This document shows, piece after piece, positions 1 to 7,106 of a stretch of DNA of 33,793 nt (positions within the stretch are counted from its first letter, which is position 1; the number at the start of each line of letters is the position of its first letter). Below the pieces are notes generated by a model. That model was not told where the DNA came from, did no database searches, and worked only from the letters and a program-made list of their open reading frames with translations. Origin of the DNA: Lachnospiraceae bacterium. GTDB lineage: Bacteria; Bacillota; Clostridia; Lachnospirales; Lachnospiraceae. The stretch is taken from contig JAGAQI010000008.1 of the NCBI GenBank assembly GCA_017622795.1, positions 1 through 33,793 on the forward strand, written 5' to 3'. The position numbers were made by a program, and so were the translations under genes.

Positions 1-356
1 ATCTGCCGCACAATTACACAACGGACAATACCATTGTTTACATCGGAACCCACGACAACGAAACATTAGTAGGTGCTCTCATGCAGTTAAACGAGGAACA
101 GCAGGAGAGACTGGCGGATTATTACGATGCGAGAAATCCTTTTGATATCGCAAGAGCAATGATTAAGCGCGCCTACTCTTTGAATTGCCGTGTGGCTATT
201 TTCCAGACACAGGATTTACTGTACCTGGACAATAAGGCAAGAATGAATTTCCCATCCACAATTGGGGAGAATTGGAGATGGAGAATGACAGAGGATCAGT
301 ACGAGAAAATCGATACTGCCTACTATAAACACTTAGCGGAACTGTACTGGAGATAA
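1..356 (+). CDS. malQ: 4-alpha-glucanotransferase, C-terminal end (partial)
   Basis: This is the 3' end of a gene that begins before the window; reading starts in frame at base 3 and ends at TAA 354-356. The visible product holds the GTHDNET motif of GH77 amylomaltases and, near the end, the RMNFPSTIGENWRWR block typical of MalQ C termini. MalQ is a cytoplasmic enzyme that transfers 4-alpha-glucan segments between maltooligosaccharides, making longer chains for phosphorylase. The next gene on the same strand is glgP, which fits a shared role in glycogen or maltodextrin breakdown. About 117 residues are visible, so the catalytic nucleophile cannot be checked. A long palindrome begins four bases after the stop and probably ends transcription. 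The family call is firm; only completeness is unknown. Confidence 0.93.
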   Translation, partial: LPHNYTTDNTIVYIGTHDNETLVGALMQLNEEQQERLADYYDARNPFDIARAMIKRAYSLNCRVAIFQTQDLLYLDNKARMNFPSTIGENWRWRMTEDQYEKIDTAYYKHLAELYWR

Positions 357-360
357 GAGA

Positions 361-506
361 TTTACGCGGGAAGCTATGCTAAAAATAGCTTTTAGGAGTT
401 GAAATATCCGTGTCCGTCTTGTCCGAACGTCTGTCGGCTGAGATGCCGGACACTTGGATATTTCAATTCTAAAAGCCATATTTTTGCATCAACCAGCCGG
501 CGTAAA
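361..506. repeat. Long imperfect palindrome, copy 1 of a core-sharing pair
   Basis: The outer arms begin TTTACGC at 361 and end GCGTAAA at 500-506. Within them, ATGCTAAAAATAGCTTTTAG (376-395) pairs imperfectly with the stretch ending at 489, and TTGAAATATCC (400-410 region) pairs with GGATATTTCAA (456-466). The inner part holds GTCGGCTGAGATGCCGGACA (433-452), which recurs with one or two changes at about 3094-3113 in the second palindrome. It lies directly after the malQ stop. It could act as a bidirectional terminator or mRNA-stabilising stem, or be a small non-autonomous mobile element. A 68-codon minus-strand frame crosses it but looks like a by-product of the repeat. Confidence 0.8.
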
Positions 507-615
507 TTAGGTTGTCGTGAGGCGACCGTACTACGGGAATAAACAAGTAAGGCAGAAGCGTCTGACTGCACAAGTGGGAGGCATTCTGTGTTGCACAAAA
601 GGAGGATTATAACAC

Positions 616-2958
616 ATGGGTAATTTTCAGAAGAATGTGAAGGATATTCTTGCCCTTGATTACGGCAAGGATATGAAGGAAGCTACTACAATTGAGCTTT
701 ATCATGCGGTTTCCAAGGCAGCAATGAAGGAAACCGGCCTGGATTTTGTAACCAAGGCAAAAGAAGCAGAGGGCAAGAAGGCTTGCTATCTTTCTGCGGA
801 ATTTCTGGTGGGCCGTCTGGTCTACAACAATCTGCTGAATTTAGGATTACTGCATCAGTTTGGGGAACTGATGAGTGAAAACGGCAGGGACATGAGAGAA
901 TTTGAAGAGATTGAGGATGCGGCTCTCGGTAACGGCGGTCTTGGCCGTCTGGCGGCGTGCTTCCTGGATTCCGGTGCCACGATAGGCGCTAACTTAAGCG
1001 GATACGGTATCCGTTATAAGTACGGACTCTTCAAGCAGACGATTGAAAACGGTTTCCAGAAGGAATATCCGGATGACTGGACAAAAGCAGGGGATCCATG
1101 GTCTGTGCGTACCGAAGAAGATAAGGTATTGGTACACTTTAAAGGTCAGGATGTATATGCGGTTCCTTATGATATGCCGGTCATCGGCTATGGTGCAAAG
1201 AAGGTAAATCTTCTTCGTCTGTGGCAGGCAGAGGCTGTGAATGAATTCCATTTTGATTTGTTCAATGAACAGAATTACGATAAAGAAGCAAAGGAAAGAA
1301 ACGCTGCGGCCGCCATTTCCGCGGTGCTTTATCCAAACGATTCTACCAAGGCGGGCAAGCAGTTAAGACTGAAGCAGCAGTACTTTTTCTCCAGTGCGTC
1401 CCTGCAGGATATGGTCCGCACTTATAAGAAGAAGTTCGGAAATGATTTTAGTAAGTTTTCCGCAGAATATGCCATTCAGTTAAACGATACCCATCCGACA
1501 GTGGCAATTCCGGAACTGCTCCGTATTTTAATGGCGGAGGAAGGTTTAAGCTTTGCCAAGGCTCATAAAATTGCGAAGGAGACCTTTGCTTATACCAACC
1601 ACACCATTATGGCGGAAGCTCTGGAAAAGTGGGATATCAGTCTGTTTAAGTCTGTGATTCCGCAGGTATATAAGTATGTGGTGATGCTTCAGAAAGCACT
1701 CCGTAAGGAGCTGACGAAACTGGGCGTGAATGAAAATGACCAGTGGCAGTATGATATTATTTCCGGAAATCTGATTCACATGGCAAGAATGGCCATTTTT
1801 GCCAGCCATTCCACCAATGGTGTAGCACAGATTCATACCGAAATCTTAAAGAATGACGCATTAAAAGAATGGTATGCGGTTTATCCGGAACGTTTTAATA
1901 ACAAAACCAACGGCATTACCCAGAGACGTTGGCTGGCGCTCTGCAATCAGGAGCTGTCCGGTTTTATCACCGACAAAATCGGCAGTGGCTGGGTAACCGA
2001 TCTTTCTAAATTAAAGAAGTTGGAAGCTTTTGCAGAGGACAAAGAAACCCTGCAGAAGTTCGACGAAATCAAGAAGTTAAAGAAGCAGCAGTTAGCAGAA
2101 TTTGTGCTGGCAAAGGAAGGCGTAGAGCTTAATACCAACGCAATCTTTGACATTCAGATTAAGCGTCTCCACGAGTACAAGAGACAGCTGTTAAATGCCC
2201 TTTCCATTCTTGATATTTACTTCGGAATAAAGGATGGCAGAATCAAGGATTTCTATCCGACCACCTTTATTTTCGGTGCAAAGGCGGCGCCGGGCTATTA
2301 CCGTGCCAAGGGCATCATCAAGTTTATCAACGAAATTGCTAAGCTTGTGGCAAACGACCCTGAGGTAAACGGCAAGCTCCAGGTTGTTTTTGTGCAGAAC
2401 TATAATGTTTCCTACGCGGAAAAGCTGGTAACCGCTGCAGACGTATCCGAGCAGATTTCCACTGCCGGAACAGAAGCCTCCGGTACCGGCAACATGAAGC
2501 TTATGTTAAACGGCGCGGTTACCCTTGGTACTTACGACGGTGCCAACGTGGAAATTGTGGCGGAAGCCGGCGAGGAAAACAACTACATCTTCGGTAAGCG
2601 CGTCGAAGAAATCGAAGCGTTGAAGAATAATTACAATGCGAGAGCGCTGTATGAGTCCGAACCACGTATCAAGAGAGTAGTGGATACTCTTGTTGACGGA
2701 ACCTTATCCGACGACGGAACCGGAATGTTTGCAGAACTGTACCATGCGCTGCTGGATGGTGCACACTGGCATCAGCCGGACCACTACTTCCTGTTCGCGG
2801 ACTTCATCTCTTACTGCGATGCGAAGCTTCGCGTGAACAGAGATTATCAGGATACTTTGGCGTTTCGTAAGAAGTGTTTCTTAAATACCGCAAACGCGGG
2901 TAAGTTCTCCAGTGACAGAACGATAAGAGACTATGTGGAAGATGTTTGGAAGTTATAA
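616..2958 (+). CDS. glgP: Glycogen/maltodextrin phosphorylase (GT35)
   Basis: The 780-residue protein removes glucose units from alpha-1,4-glucans by phosphorolysis, giving glucose 1-phosphate. The family signature YLSAEFLVGR is at residues 58-67, NGGLGRLAACFLDS at 106-119, and the pyridoxal-phosphate site EASGTGNMKLMLNG near 619-632, with the cofactor lysine at K628. Length is close to the usual 750-830. The start is ATG 616, preceded by AAAGGAGG at 598-605. The gene sits behind malQ, separated by 259 bases that hold the first palindrome, and ends against the second, so its expression is probably insulated on both sides. I see no convincing consensus promoter in 507-600. Substrate preference (glycogen or maltodextrin) cannot be read from the sequence. 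The family call is very secure. Confidence 0.97.
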   Translation: MGNFQKNVKDILALDYGKDMKEATTIELYHAVSKAAMKETGLDFVTKAKEAEGKKACYLSAEFLVGRLVYNNLLNLGLLHQFGELMSENGRDMREFEEIEDAALGNGGLGRLAACFLDSGATIGANLSGYGIRYKYGLFKQTIENGFQKEYPDDWTKAGDPWSVRTEEDKVLVHFKGQDVYAVPYDMPVIGYGAKKVNLLRLWQAEAVNEFHFDLFNEQNYDKEAKERNAAAAISAVLYPNDSTKAGKQLRLKQQYFFSSASLQDMVRTYKKKFGNDFSKFSAEYAIQLNDTHPTVAIPELLRILMAEEGLSFAKAHKIAKETFAYTNHTIMAEALEKWDISLFKSVIPQVYKYVVMLQKALRKELTKLGVNENDQWQYDIISGNLIHMARMAIFASHSTNGVAQIHTEILKNDALKEWYAVYPERFNNKTNGITQRRWLALCNQELSGFITDKIGSGWVTDLSKLKKLEAFAEDKETLQKFDEIKKLKKQQLAEFVLAKEGVELNTNAIFDIQIKRLHEYKRQLLNALSILDIYFGIKDGRIKDFYPTTFIFGAKAAPGYYRAKGIIKFINEIAKLVANDPEVNGKLQVVFVQNYNVSYAEKLVTAADVSEQISTAGTEASGTGNMKLMLNGAVTLGTYDGANVEIVAEAGEENNYIFGKRVEEIEALKNNYNARALYESEPRIKRVVDTLVDGTLSDDGTGMFAELYHALLDGAHWHQPDHYFLFADFISYCDAKLRVNRDYQDTLAFRKKCFLNTANAGKFSSDRTIRDYVEDVWKL

Positions 2959-3187
2959 TTAAGAGAGTCTGTTTTCATAAAAAGGCAGGTACAAAGCTAT
3001 TTTTAGTTTAACAGTATCCGTGTTCGCCTGACTCCTCCGACGTTTGTACGTCCGGCTTGGAACAAACAAGTTTGTCCATTCCGTTCGTACATCCGTCGGC
3101 TGAGATGTCGGACACTTGAATGCTGTTAAATTAAAAATAAGCATCTTGTACCTGCCTTTTTGCGAAGAGACAGGCTCTCTTAAATTG
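2957..3187. repeat. Long imperfect palindrome, copy 2 of a core-sharing pair
   Basis: The outer arms read AATTAAGAGAGTCTGT (2957 on) and ACAGGCTCTCTTAAATT (to 3187). Further in, AAAAAGGCAGGTACAA (2980-2994) pairs with TTGTACCTGCCTTTTT (3146-3161), and AGTTTAACAG pairs with CTGTTAAATT. The centre (about 3030-3110) is again self-complementary, with CCGACG and CGTCGG facing each other. The right inner core CCGTCGGCTGAGATGTCGGA matches the core of the element at 361-506, and both left arms share TATCCGTGT. The outer arms differ between the two copies. The element overlaps the glgP stop and probably ends that transcript; a 61-codon minus-strand frame inside it is not credible as a gene. Confidence 0.82.
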
Positions 3188-3241
3188 TTACAAAAACATT
3201 ACTAAAAAGTGTGGAAATACACAAAAACAAGGAGTGGCATT

Positions 3242-4495
3242 ATGGAAATTAAGAGAGATTCATACCTTGAACAGTTAAAAATACGAAAAGATAATGGAAT
3301 GATAAAGATTATCACGGGAATTAGAAGATGTGGAAAATCTTTTTTACTCTTTGTATTGTTTAAGAAATATTTATTGGAGAGTGGTATAGATAGTGACCAC
3401 ATTATTGAAATTGCATTAGATGGCATTGAAAACGAGGAATTGAGAGATCCGAAAAAGTGTTATCAGTATATTAAGGATGTAATGAAAGATGAGCAGAAAT
3501 ATTATTTGCTTTTGGATGAAGTACAGTTTATGCCACGATTTGAGGAAGTGCTGAACAGTTTACTTCGTATCGGCAACATTGATGTATATGTGACAGGAAG
3601 TAATTCTAAATTCTTATCCAGTGATATTGTAACTGAATTTAGGGGAAGAGGAGACGAAATAAGGATTTACCCTTTATCTTTTGCAGAGTTCTATGGCGCT
3701 TTTGACGGAGACTATGATGAGGCTTGGGAAGAATATATGATATACGGTGGATTACCACAGGTGGCACAGTTTTCTGTGGAGCGCCAAAAGGCGGAGTATC
3801 TGAAAAATACTGTTACCAATGTTTATATCAAAGATGTTGTAGAACGAAATAGGATTCAAAATGTTGATGAAATAGGAACTTTGGTAGATATACTGGCTTC
3901 TGCTATAGGAGCGCCTACCAATCCGACTAAAATATCGAATACCTTTAAAAGCGAACGAGGTATCACTTATAGCAGTAAGACCATATCTAATCATATTGAT
4001 TATCTTGCTGAAGCATTTTTAATTTCCAAAGCAGACAGATATGATATTAAGGGAAGAAAATATGTAGGTGCAAATCTGAAATATTATTTTTCGGATATAG
4101 GGCTAAGAAATGCCAGATTGAACTTCAGACAGCAGGAGCCGACTCATATTATGGAGAACATTGTGTATAATGAACTGCGGGTCAGAGGATATAATGTGGA
4201 TGTCGGTATTGTAGAGGTTTATGTAAAAAATAATGAGGGGAAAACGGCCCGTAAACAGTTTGAGGTTGATTTTGTTGTAAATCAGGGTAGTCAGAGATAT
4301 TACATTCAGGTGGCTTATGATATGGCCTCTGAAGAAAAGCAGACACAGGAATTTAATTCATTTAGAAATATTCCGGATTCATTCAAGAAGATAGTTATAG
4401 TAAGTGGAACAAAAAAGCCTTGGAGAAACGAGGAAGGTTTTGTAATCATGGGTATGAAGTATTTTCTGTTGAATTCAGATAGTTTGGAGTTTTAG
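3242..4495 (+). CDS. AAA-type ATPase with DUF4143 C-terminal domain
   Basis: The 417-residue protein belongs to the AAA_14/DUF4143 group, whose cellular role is not established. The P-loop GIRRCGKS is at residues 26-33, and the Walker B strand YYLLLDEVQ at 87-95 is followed by a sensor-like VTGSNSKFLS near 118-127. The C-terminal half (about 210-370) matches the DUF4143 layout, with a restriction-nuclease-like stretch QFEVDFVV and a later YYIQVAY. The ATG at 3242 follows AAGGAG; an in-frame ATG at 3209 lacks a ribosome binding site. The gene is visibly more AT-rich than glgP or the downstream genes, and it stands alone between a palindrome and a terminator. That suggests an acquired cargo gene. 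Family assignment is firm, function unknown. Confidence 0.9.
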   Translation: MEIKRDSYLEQLKIRKDNGMIKIITGIRRCGKSFLLFVLFKKYLLESGIDSDHIIEIALDGIENEELRDPKKCYQYIKDVMKDEQKYYLLLDEVQFMPRFEEVLNSLLRIGNIDVYVTGSNSKFLSSDIVTEFRGRGDEIRIYPLSFAEFYGAFDGDYDEAWEEYMIYGGLPQVAQFSVERQKAEYLKNTVTNVYIKDVVERNRIQNVDEIGTLVDILASAIGAPTNPTKISNTFKSERGITYSSKTISNHIDYLAEAFLISKADRYDIKGRKYVGANLKYYFSDIGLRNARLNFRQQEPTHIMENIVYNELRVRGYNVDVGIVEVYVKNNEGKTARKQFEVDFVVNQGSQRYYIQVAYDMASEEKQTQEFNSFRNIPDSFKKIVIVSGTKKPWRNEEGFVIMGMKYFLLNSDSLEF

Positions 4496-4501
4496 GGTAG
4501 G

Positions 4502-4548
4502 AAAAGAGGCTGTGACAAAGACATTGCATCTTGTCACAGCTTCTTTTG
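4502..4548. terminator. Bidirectional intrinsic terminator
   Basis: AAAAGAGGCTGTGACAA and TTGTCACAGCTTCTTTT form a near-perfect stem around a 12-base loop, with T-rich tracts on both strands. It lies 6 bases after the DUF4143 gene stop and can also serve the convergent AraC-type gene. Confidence 0.88.
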
Positions 4549-4612
4549 TGTAGGTTGCTAGCTCGCTAAATTATAAAAATCAAAGAACTTTTGCTATTTG
4601 CAGTAGTAAAAA

Positions 4613-6109
4613 TTACTTTATTGATAATAGTTCATGTAGAACAATCAAGCTTTGCTTTTCTAAACATTCTATTTCCCGGATATAACCACAGGCTTTTTCT
4701 CTTGTTGCTCGTTCTGCCAGCCTTGCAGGGCGCTGTTCCATGTTATCCCAACCACCAAGCAGGGACCAGGTCTGCTCTGCCAGTGCTTTTGTCTTGGCGA
4801 AAAGTTCGGATAAAGATTTATATTTCTCTAAAGTTTCAACAGAGGTGTCATTGGCAGGGGCTTCAGAAAGTCTCTTGAAGTACTCTGCGGCGCAGCCACG
4901 ACCGTCGATAAGACAGGTAGTGGCATCGTCCTGGCACAGCATGCGTTCAAACAGGATGGCGTCGTTTGTGACAGGAAATGCGGAGTCATCACAAAGCATG
5001 GAAGCCCAGGCGGAAAATCCGGCAATGCCTTTGCGGTAGCTTCCGTCTTCCCGTGGCGTCATAACGGTAACTGCGTTTTTGATGATTTCTTTGGTGGAGT
5101 GTGCTTCTCCAATTACCGGGCCGAGACACATGACAGACTGGGTGTCCGTATTTTCCCACCAGTTATCGCAGATAAAATAGCCACAGTCATCAAATTGGAT
5201 TTCTCCGCCAAAGGCCGGATCATTCTGGAAGAAGTTCCAGCCAAGCAGGGTGTTTCCGTTGTCGCGGTAGCCGGTAATAATGCAGGCTTCCGGAGGGCCG
5301 ATGATGCCCTGGGCAATGCAAGGATAGCCTTTGTCAATGTGCTGTTTGATGAAGCTGATAAATTCATTTTTGGTAGTGGAGTCGGTCCTGTTCAGCATGG
5401 AAAATTCCCTGCCCAGTGCTTTTGCGACATAAGAGTATATGGTTTCTTCGGCACCCTCGGTAAAGGTATGATAAATATCTACATTACTTAAATCCCAGTC
5501 TTCACAATTCCAGGTGAAGCGGAAGGCTCCGCCGCAGGATACCAGCAGTGTTGCGTAATCTAAATCTTCTCCGAGATAATCGGCGCAGGCTTTTAAACAA
5601 ATCGGATAGGGCGTGGAACCGCCATAGGTTCCCCATTCTACTTTTGGTACACCATATAAAATGGTGCTTTCATTATTTTGATATTTTTCTTTTTGATTCA
5701 TAGTCACATCGCTCCTTGTTTCTTTCTGACGGAGCAATCCAATTCCATAAATGCCGTTTGCAAGTTCCGACTTACCCATTAGCGGACGTTCTGCACGGAA
5801 AGCACTTGGGGATCTGCCCATCTGCTTTGTAAAGGCACGGGTATAGCTTTCGTGATTGGAAAAACCATAGGTAAGTGCCAGTTCCATAATGGATTTATTC
5901 GTGTGCAGGAGCTCAAAAGCAGAGGCAAATAATTGTCGTTGTCTGATGTACTGCCCCAAGGAAATGCCGGTGTGCTTTTTAAAAAAATCCCGGATATGGG
6001 CATAAGAAAAGCCAATTTGCCGTTCCAGCCGGGCATAGTCCAGTTTCCCTTCGCCAATATGTGATTCGATATAACCAATGATGGCATAAGTATGTAACGG
6101 ATAACTCAT
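4613..6109 (-). CDS. AraC-family regulator with large C-terminal peptidase-fold-like region
   Basis: The 498-residue protein has its AraC/XylS DNA-binding domain at the N terminus (about residues 8-107, with two helix-turn-helices and the signature YGFSNHESYTRAFTKQMGRSP). A charged linker follows, then some 340 residues that look enzyme-like: STPYPICLKACADYLG, LLVSCGGAFRFTW, GPPEACIITGYRDNG and DDCGYFICDNWW. The Gly-Tyr strand pattern recalls C39-like papain-fold or BtrH-type domains, but I cannot assign catalytic residues with confidence. It may sense a ligand or peptide. The ATG at 6109 follows AAAGGA; an in-frame ATG at 6139 has no binding site and lies at or before the predicted transcription start. 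It is transcribed towards the DUF4143 gene. Confidence 0.85.
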   Translation of the reverse strand: MSYPLHTYAIIGYIESHIGEGKLDYARLERQIGFSYAHIRDFFKKHTGISLGQYIRQRQLFASAFELLHTNKSIMELALTYGFSNHESYTRAFTKQMGRSPSAFRAERPLMGKSELANGIYGIGLLRQKETRSDVTMNQKEKYQNNESTILYGVPKVEWGTYGGSTPYPICLKACADYLGEDLDYATLLVSCGGAFRFTWNCEDWDLSNVDIYHTFTEGAEETIYSYVAKALGREFSMLNRTDSTTKNEFISFIKQHIDKGYPCIAQGIIGPPEACIITGYRDNGNTLLGWNFFQNDPAFGGEIQFDDCGYFICDNWWENTDTQSVMCLGPVIGEAHSTKEIIKNAVTVMTPREDGSYRKGIAGFSAWASMLCDDSAFPVTNDAILFERMLCQDDATTCLIDGRGCAAEYFKRLSEAPANDTSVETLEKYKSLSELFAKTKALAEQTWSLLGGWDNMEQRPARLAERATREKACGYIREIECLEKQSLIVLHELLSIK

Positions 6110-6143
6110 AGTCAGTTCCTTTCTTTCATCGCGATGCAATTCT

Positions 6144-6171
6144 ATTATACATCAGAGAAAAAGAATGTCTT
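6144..6171 (-). promoter_or_regulatory. Promoter of the AraC-type gene
   Basis: Read on the minus strand, -35 AAGACA (6166-6171), a 16-base spacer and a perfect -10 TATAAT (6144-6149). The predicted transcription start near 6137 supports translation from ATG 6109. Confidence 0.7.
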
Positions 6172-6218
6172 GACTTTTTTGAGGAAATACTATGAATTAT
6201 CGTTGGACAGAGAGAAAA

Positions 6219-6464
6219 TTACGGAGCTGCATTCTGCTTCGCCTTATTTTCTGCCTCTACCGCTTTAATCAACTTCATTAAGTACTTGTACCGTTCCTGG
6301 ATGGAGTTAATCTGATAAATGCTGCTGCTGATTAAGTCCGGGTCTACCACATTTTCGAAGTGGGAATAGGCGGCATCCAACTCTGCTTTGGTCAGGCTCA
6401 GTTCTTCTTTTAGAATATCGGTGGCGGTTGGCCGTTTCTTTTTGAATGATTTAAATATGCTCAT
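6219..6464 (-). CDS. YaaL-like small protein (DUF2508 type)
   Basis: This 81-residue soluble, charged protein resembles the DUF2508/YaaL group in size, in the helix with VDPDLISSSIYQINS and in the later RYKYLMKLIKAVE. In Bacillus subtilis yaaL lies between recR and bofA. Here it is divergent from a bofA-like gene, and recR is about 21 kb away. The ATG at 6464 follows GAGGA. The molecular function of the family is not known. The product has no signal peptide, membrane segment or cysteine. I rate the family call moderate because the protein is short, but the neighbouring bofA supports it. Confidence 0.7.
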   Translation of the reverse strand: MSIFKSFKKKRPTATDILKEELSLTKAELDAAYSHFENVVDPDLISSSIYQINSIQERYKYLMKLIKAVEAENKAKQNAAP

Positions 6465-6503
6465 GATGTTGTCCTCGATTTCTATAGTTTTAGTTGTTTC
6501 AGG

Positions 6504-6532
6504 GAGGCGGCATAACGTTTCCGGTACGCCTC
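6504..6532. other. Small inverted repeat between divergent yaaL-like and bofA genes
   Basis: GAGGCG (6504-6509) and CGCCTC (6527-6532) form a short stem with a 17-base loop, followed on the plus strand by TTTGTTT. It lies in the shared upstream region of two divergent genes and could be an attenuator or an operator. The evidence is only the inverted repeat. Confidence 0.3.
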
Positions 6533-6665
6533 TTTGTTTAAAGTATAGTCTCCGGAAATTTCATTTATACATAAAGTTTGTACATTTCTTTTGGAAGCCG
6601 GTATATCTTTCTGGGGACAGGCATACATTGGTACAAAGAAAAAAGCAGAAAGGCTGGTGTTTCAT

Positions 6666-6872
6666 ATGAAAACATGGACGGACCGGTTGATTGATATGGT
6701 ATTCCGGGGAGTGGTAGGTTTGGTGATTATTTACGTTGTAGAGCAGGTTTGCATCTATAACAGTTATGCAGTAATGGCCGGAGTGAATGCAGGCACTTTT
6801 TTGCTGACGGCATTGCTTGGAGTGCCGGGATTTTTACTTATCTTTGCAGCGACACTCATTCACTTGTATTAA
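6666..6872 (+). CDS. bofA: BofA-like membrane protein (pro-sigma-K processing inhibitor family)
   Basis: This 68-residue protein has two hydrophobic segments (about residues 14-30 and 43-67) and the family-typical end GVNAGTFLLTALLGVPGFLL. In B. subtilis BofA sits in the forespore outer membrane and holds back the SpoIVFB protease that activates sigma-K. Whether that circuit exists here is unknown, since spoIVF genes are not in the window. The ATG at 6666 lies 12 bases after GAAAGG; an in-frame GTG at 6657 would be too close to that site. The gene is short and alone on its strand, with no clear terminator before the Tad promoter. The match rests on length, topology and the LLGVPG motif. Confidence 0.75.
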   Translation: MKTWTDRLIDMVFRGVVGLVIIYVVEQVCIYNSYAVMAGVNAGTFLLTALLGVPGFLLIFAATLIHLY

Positions 6873-6951
6873 CACATTGTGGATTATATACAAAAATCAG
6901 GTCTGTTTTTTGTGGAAAACAGAGAAGAATTTTTTGTTTGAATAAAATTTA

Positions 6952-6980
6952 TTGACAGACGCAATGTGTCGTCGTATTCT
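6952..6980 (+). promoter_or_regulatory. Strong sigma-A-type promoter of the Tad pilus operon
   Basis: -35 TTGACA (6952-6957), a 17-base spacer and -10 TATTCT (6975-6980), with a likely transcription start near 6987. The spacer GACGCAATGTGTCGTCG starts with GACG and contains CGTC close to its end, so it is partly self-complementary and could also bind a regulator. The first gene starts about 120 bases further on. Confidence 0.82.
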
Positions 6981-7002
6981 TAAGACAGAATTTCTAGTAC
7001 GT

Positions 7003-7068
7003 TTCCGGTAGCGCCGGAAGGAAATTTTCTTTGATTCATTTTTCTGCGATTAATTCGCACAAATTTCC
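7003..7068 (+). promoter_or_regulatory. Structured 5' leader of the Tad operon
   Basis: A first hairpin has TTCCGG (7003-7008) and CCGGAA (7014-7019). A second, nested one has GGAAATTT (7020-7027) facing AAATTTCC (7061-7068), with TGCGA/TCGCA (7045-7049, 7055-7059) inside. The leader is not a known riboswitch that I recognise; it lacks the conserved blocks of the c-di-GMP classes. Confidence 0.45.
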
Positions 7069-7106
7069 CAAGTAAGGAAAACAAAAGAGAAAGGTAAGGT
7101 GTTGTA

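Noticed and set aside
392-598. Minus-strand frame of 68 codons after malQ
   Set aside because: It lies largely in the first palindrome, has no ribosome binding site, and a similar frame (CPTSQPTDVR-like) in the second palindrome shows it is a by-product of the repeat core.
2959-3144. Minus-strand frame of 61 codons after glgP
   Set aside because: It lies entirely in the second palindrome and is explained by the self-complementary repeat.
6591-6665. Longer N terminus for the bofA gene
   Set aside because: An ATG at 6591 would add 25 polar residues unlike the family, without a binding site.
7003-7068. c-di-GMP riboswitch in the Tad leader
   Set aside because: The conserved sequence blocks of the known c-di-GMP riboswitch classes are absent; only simple stems are visible.
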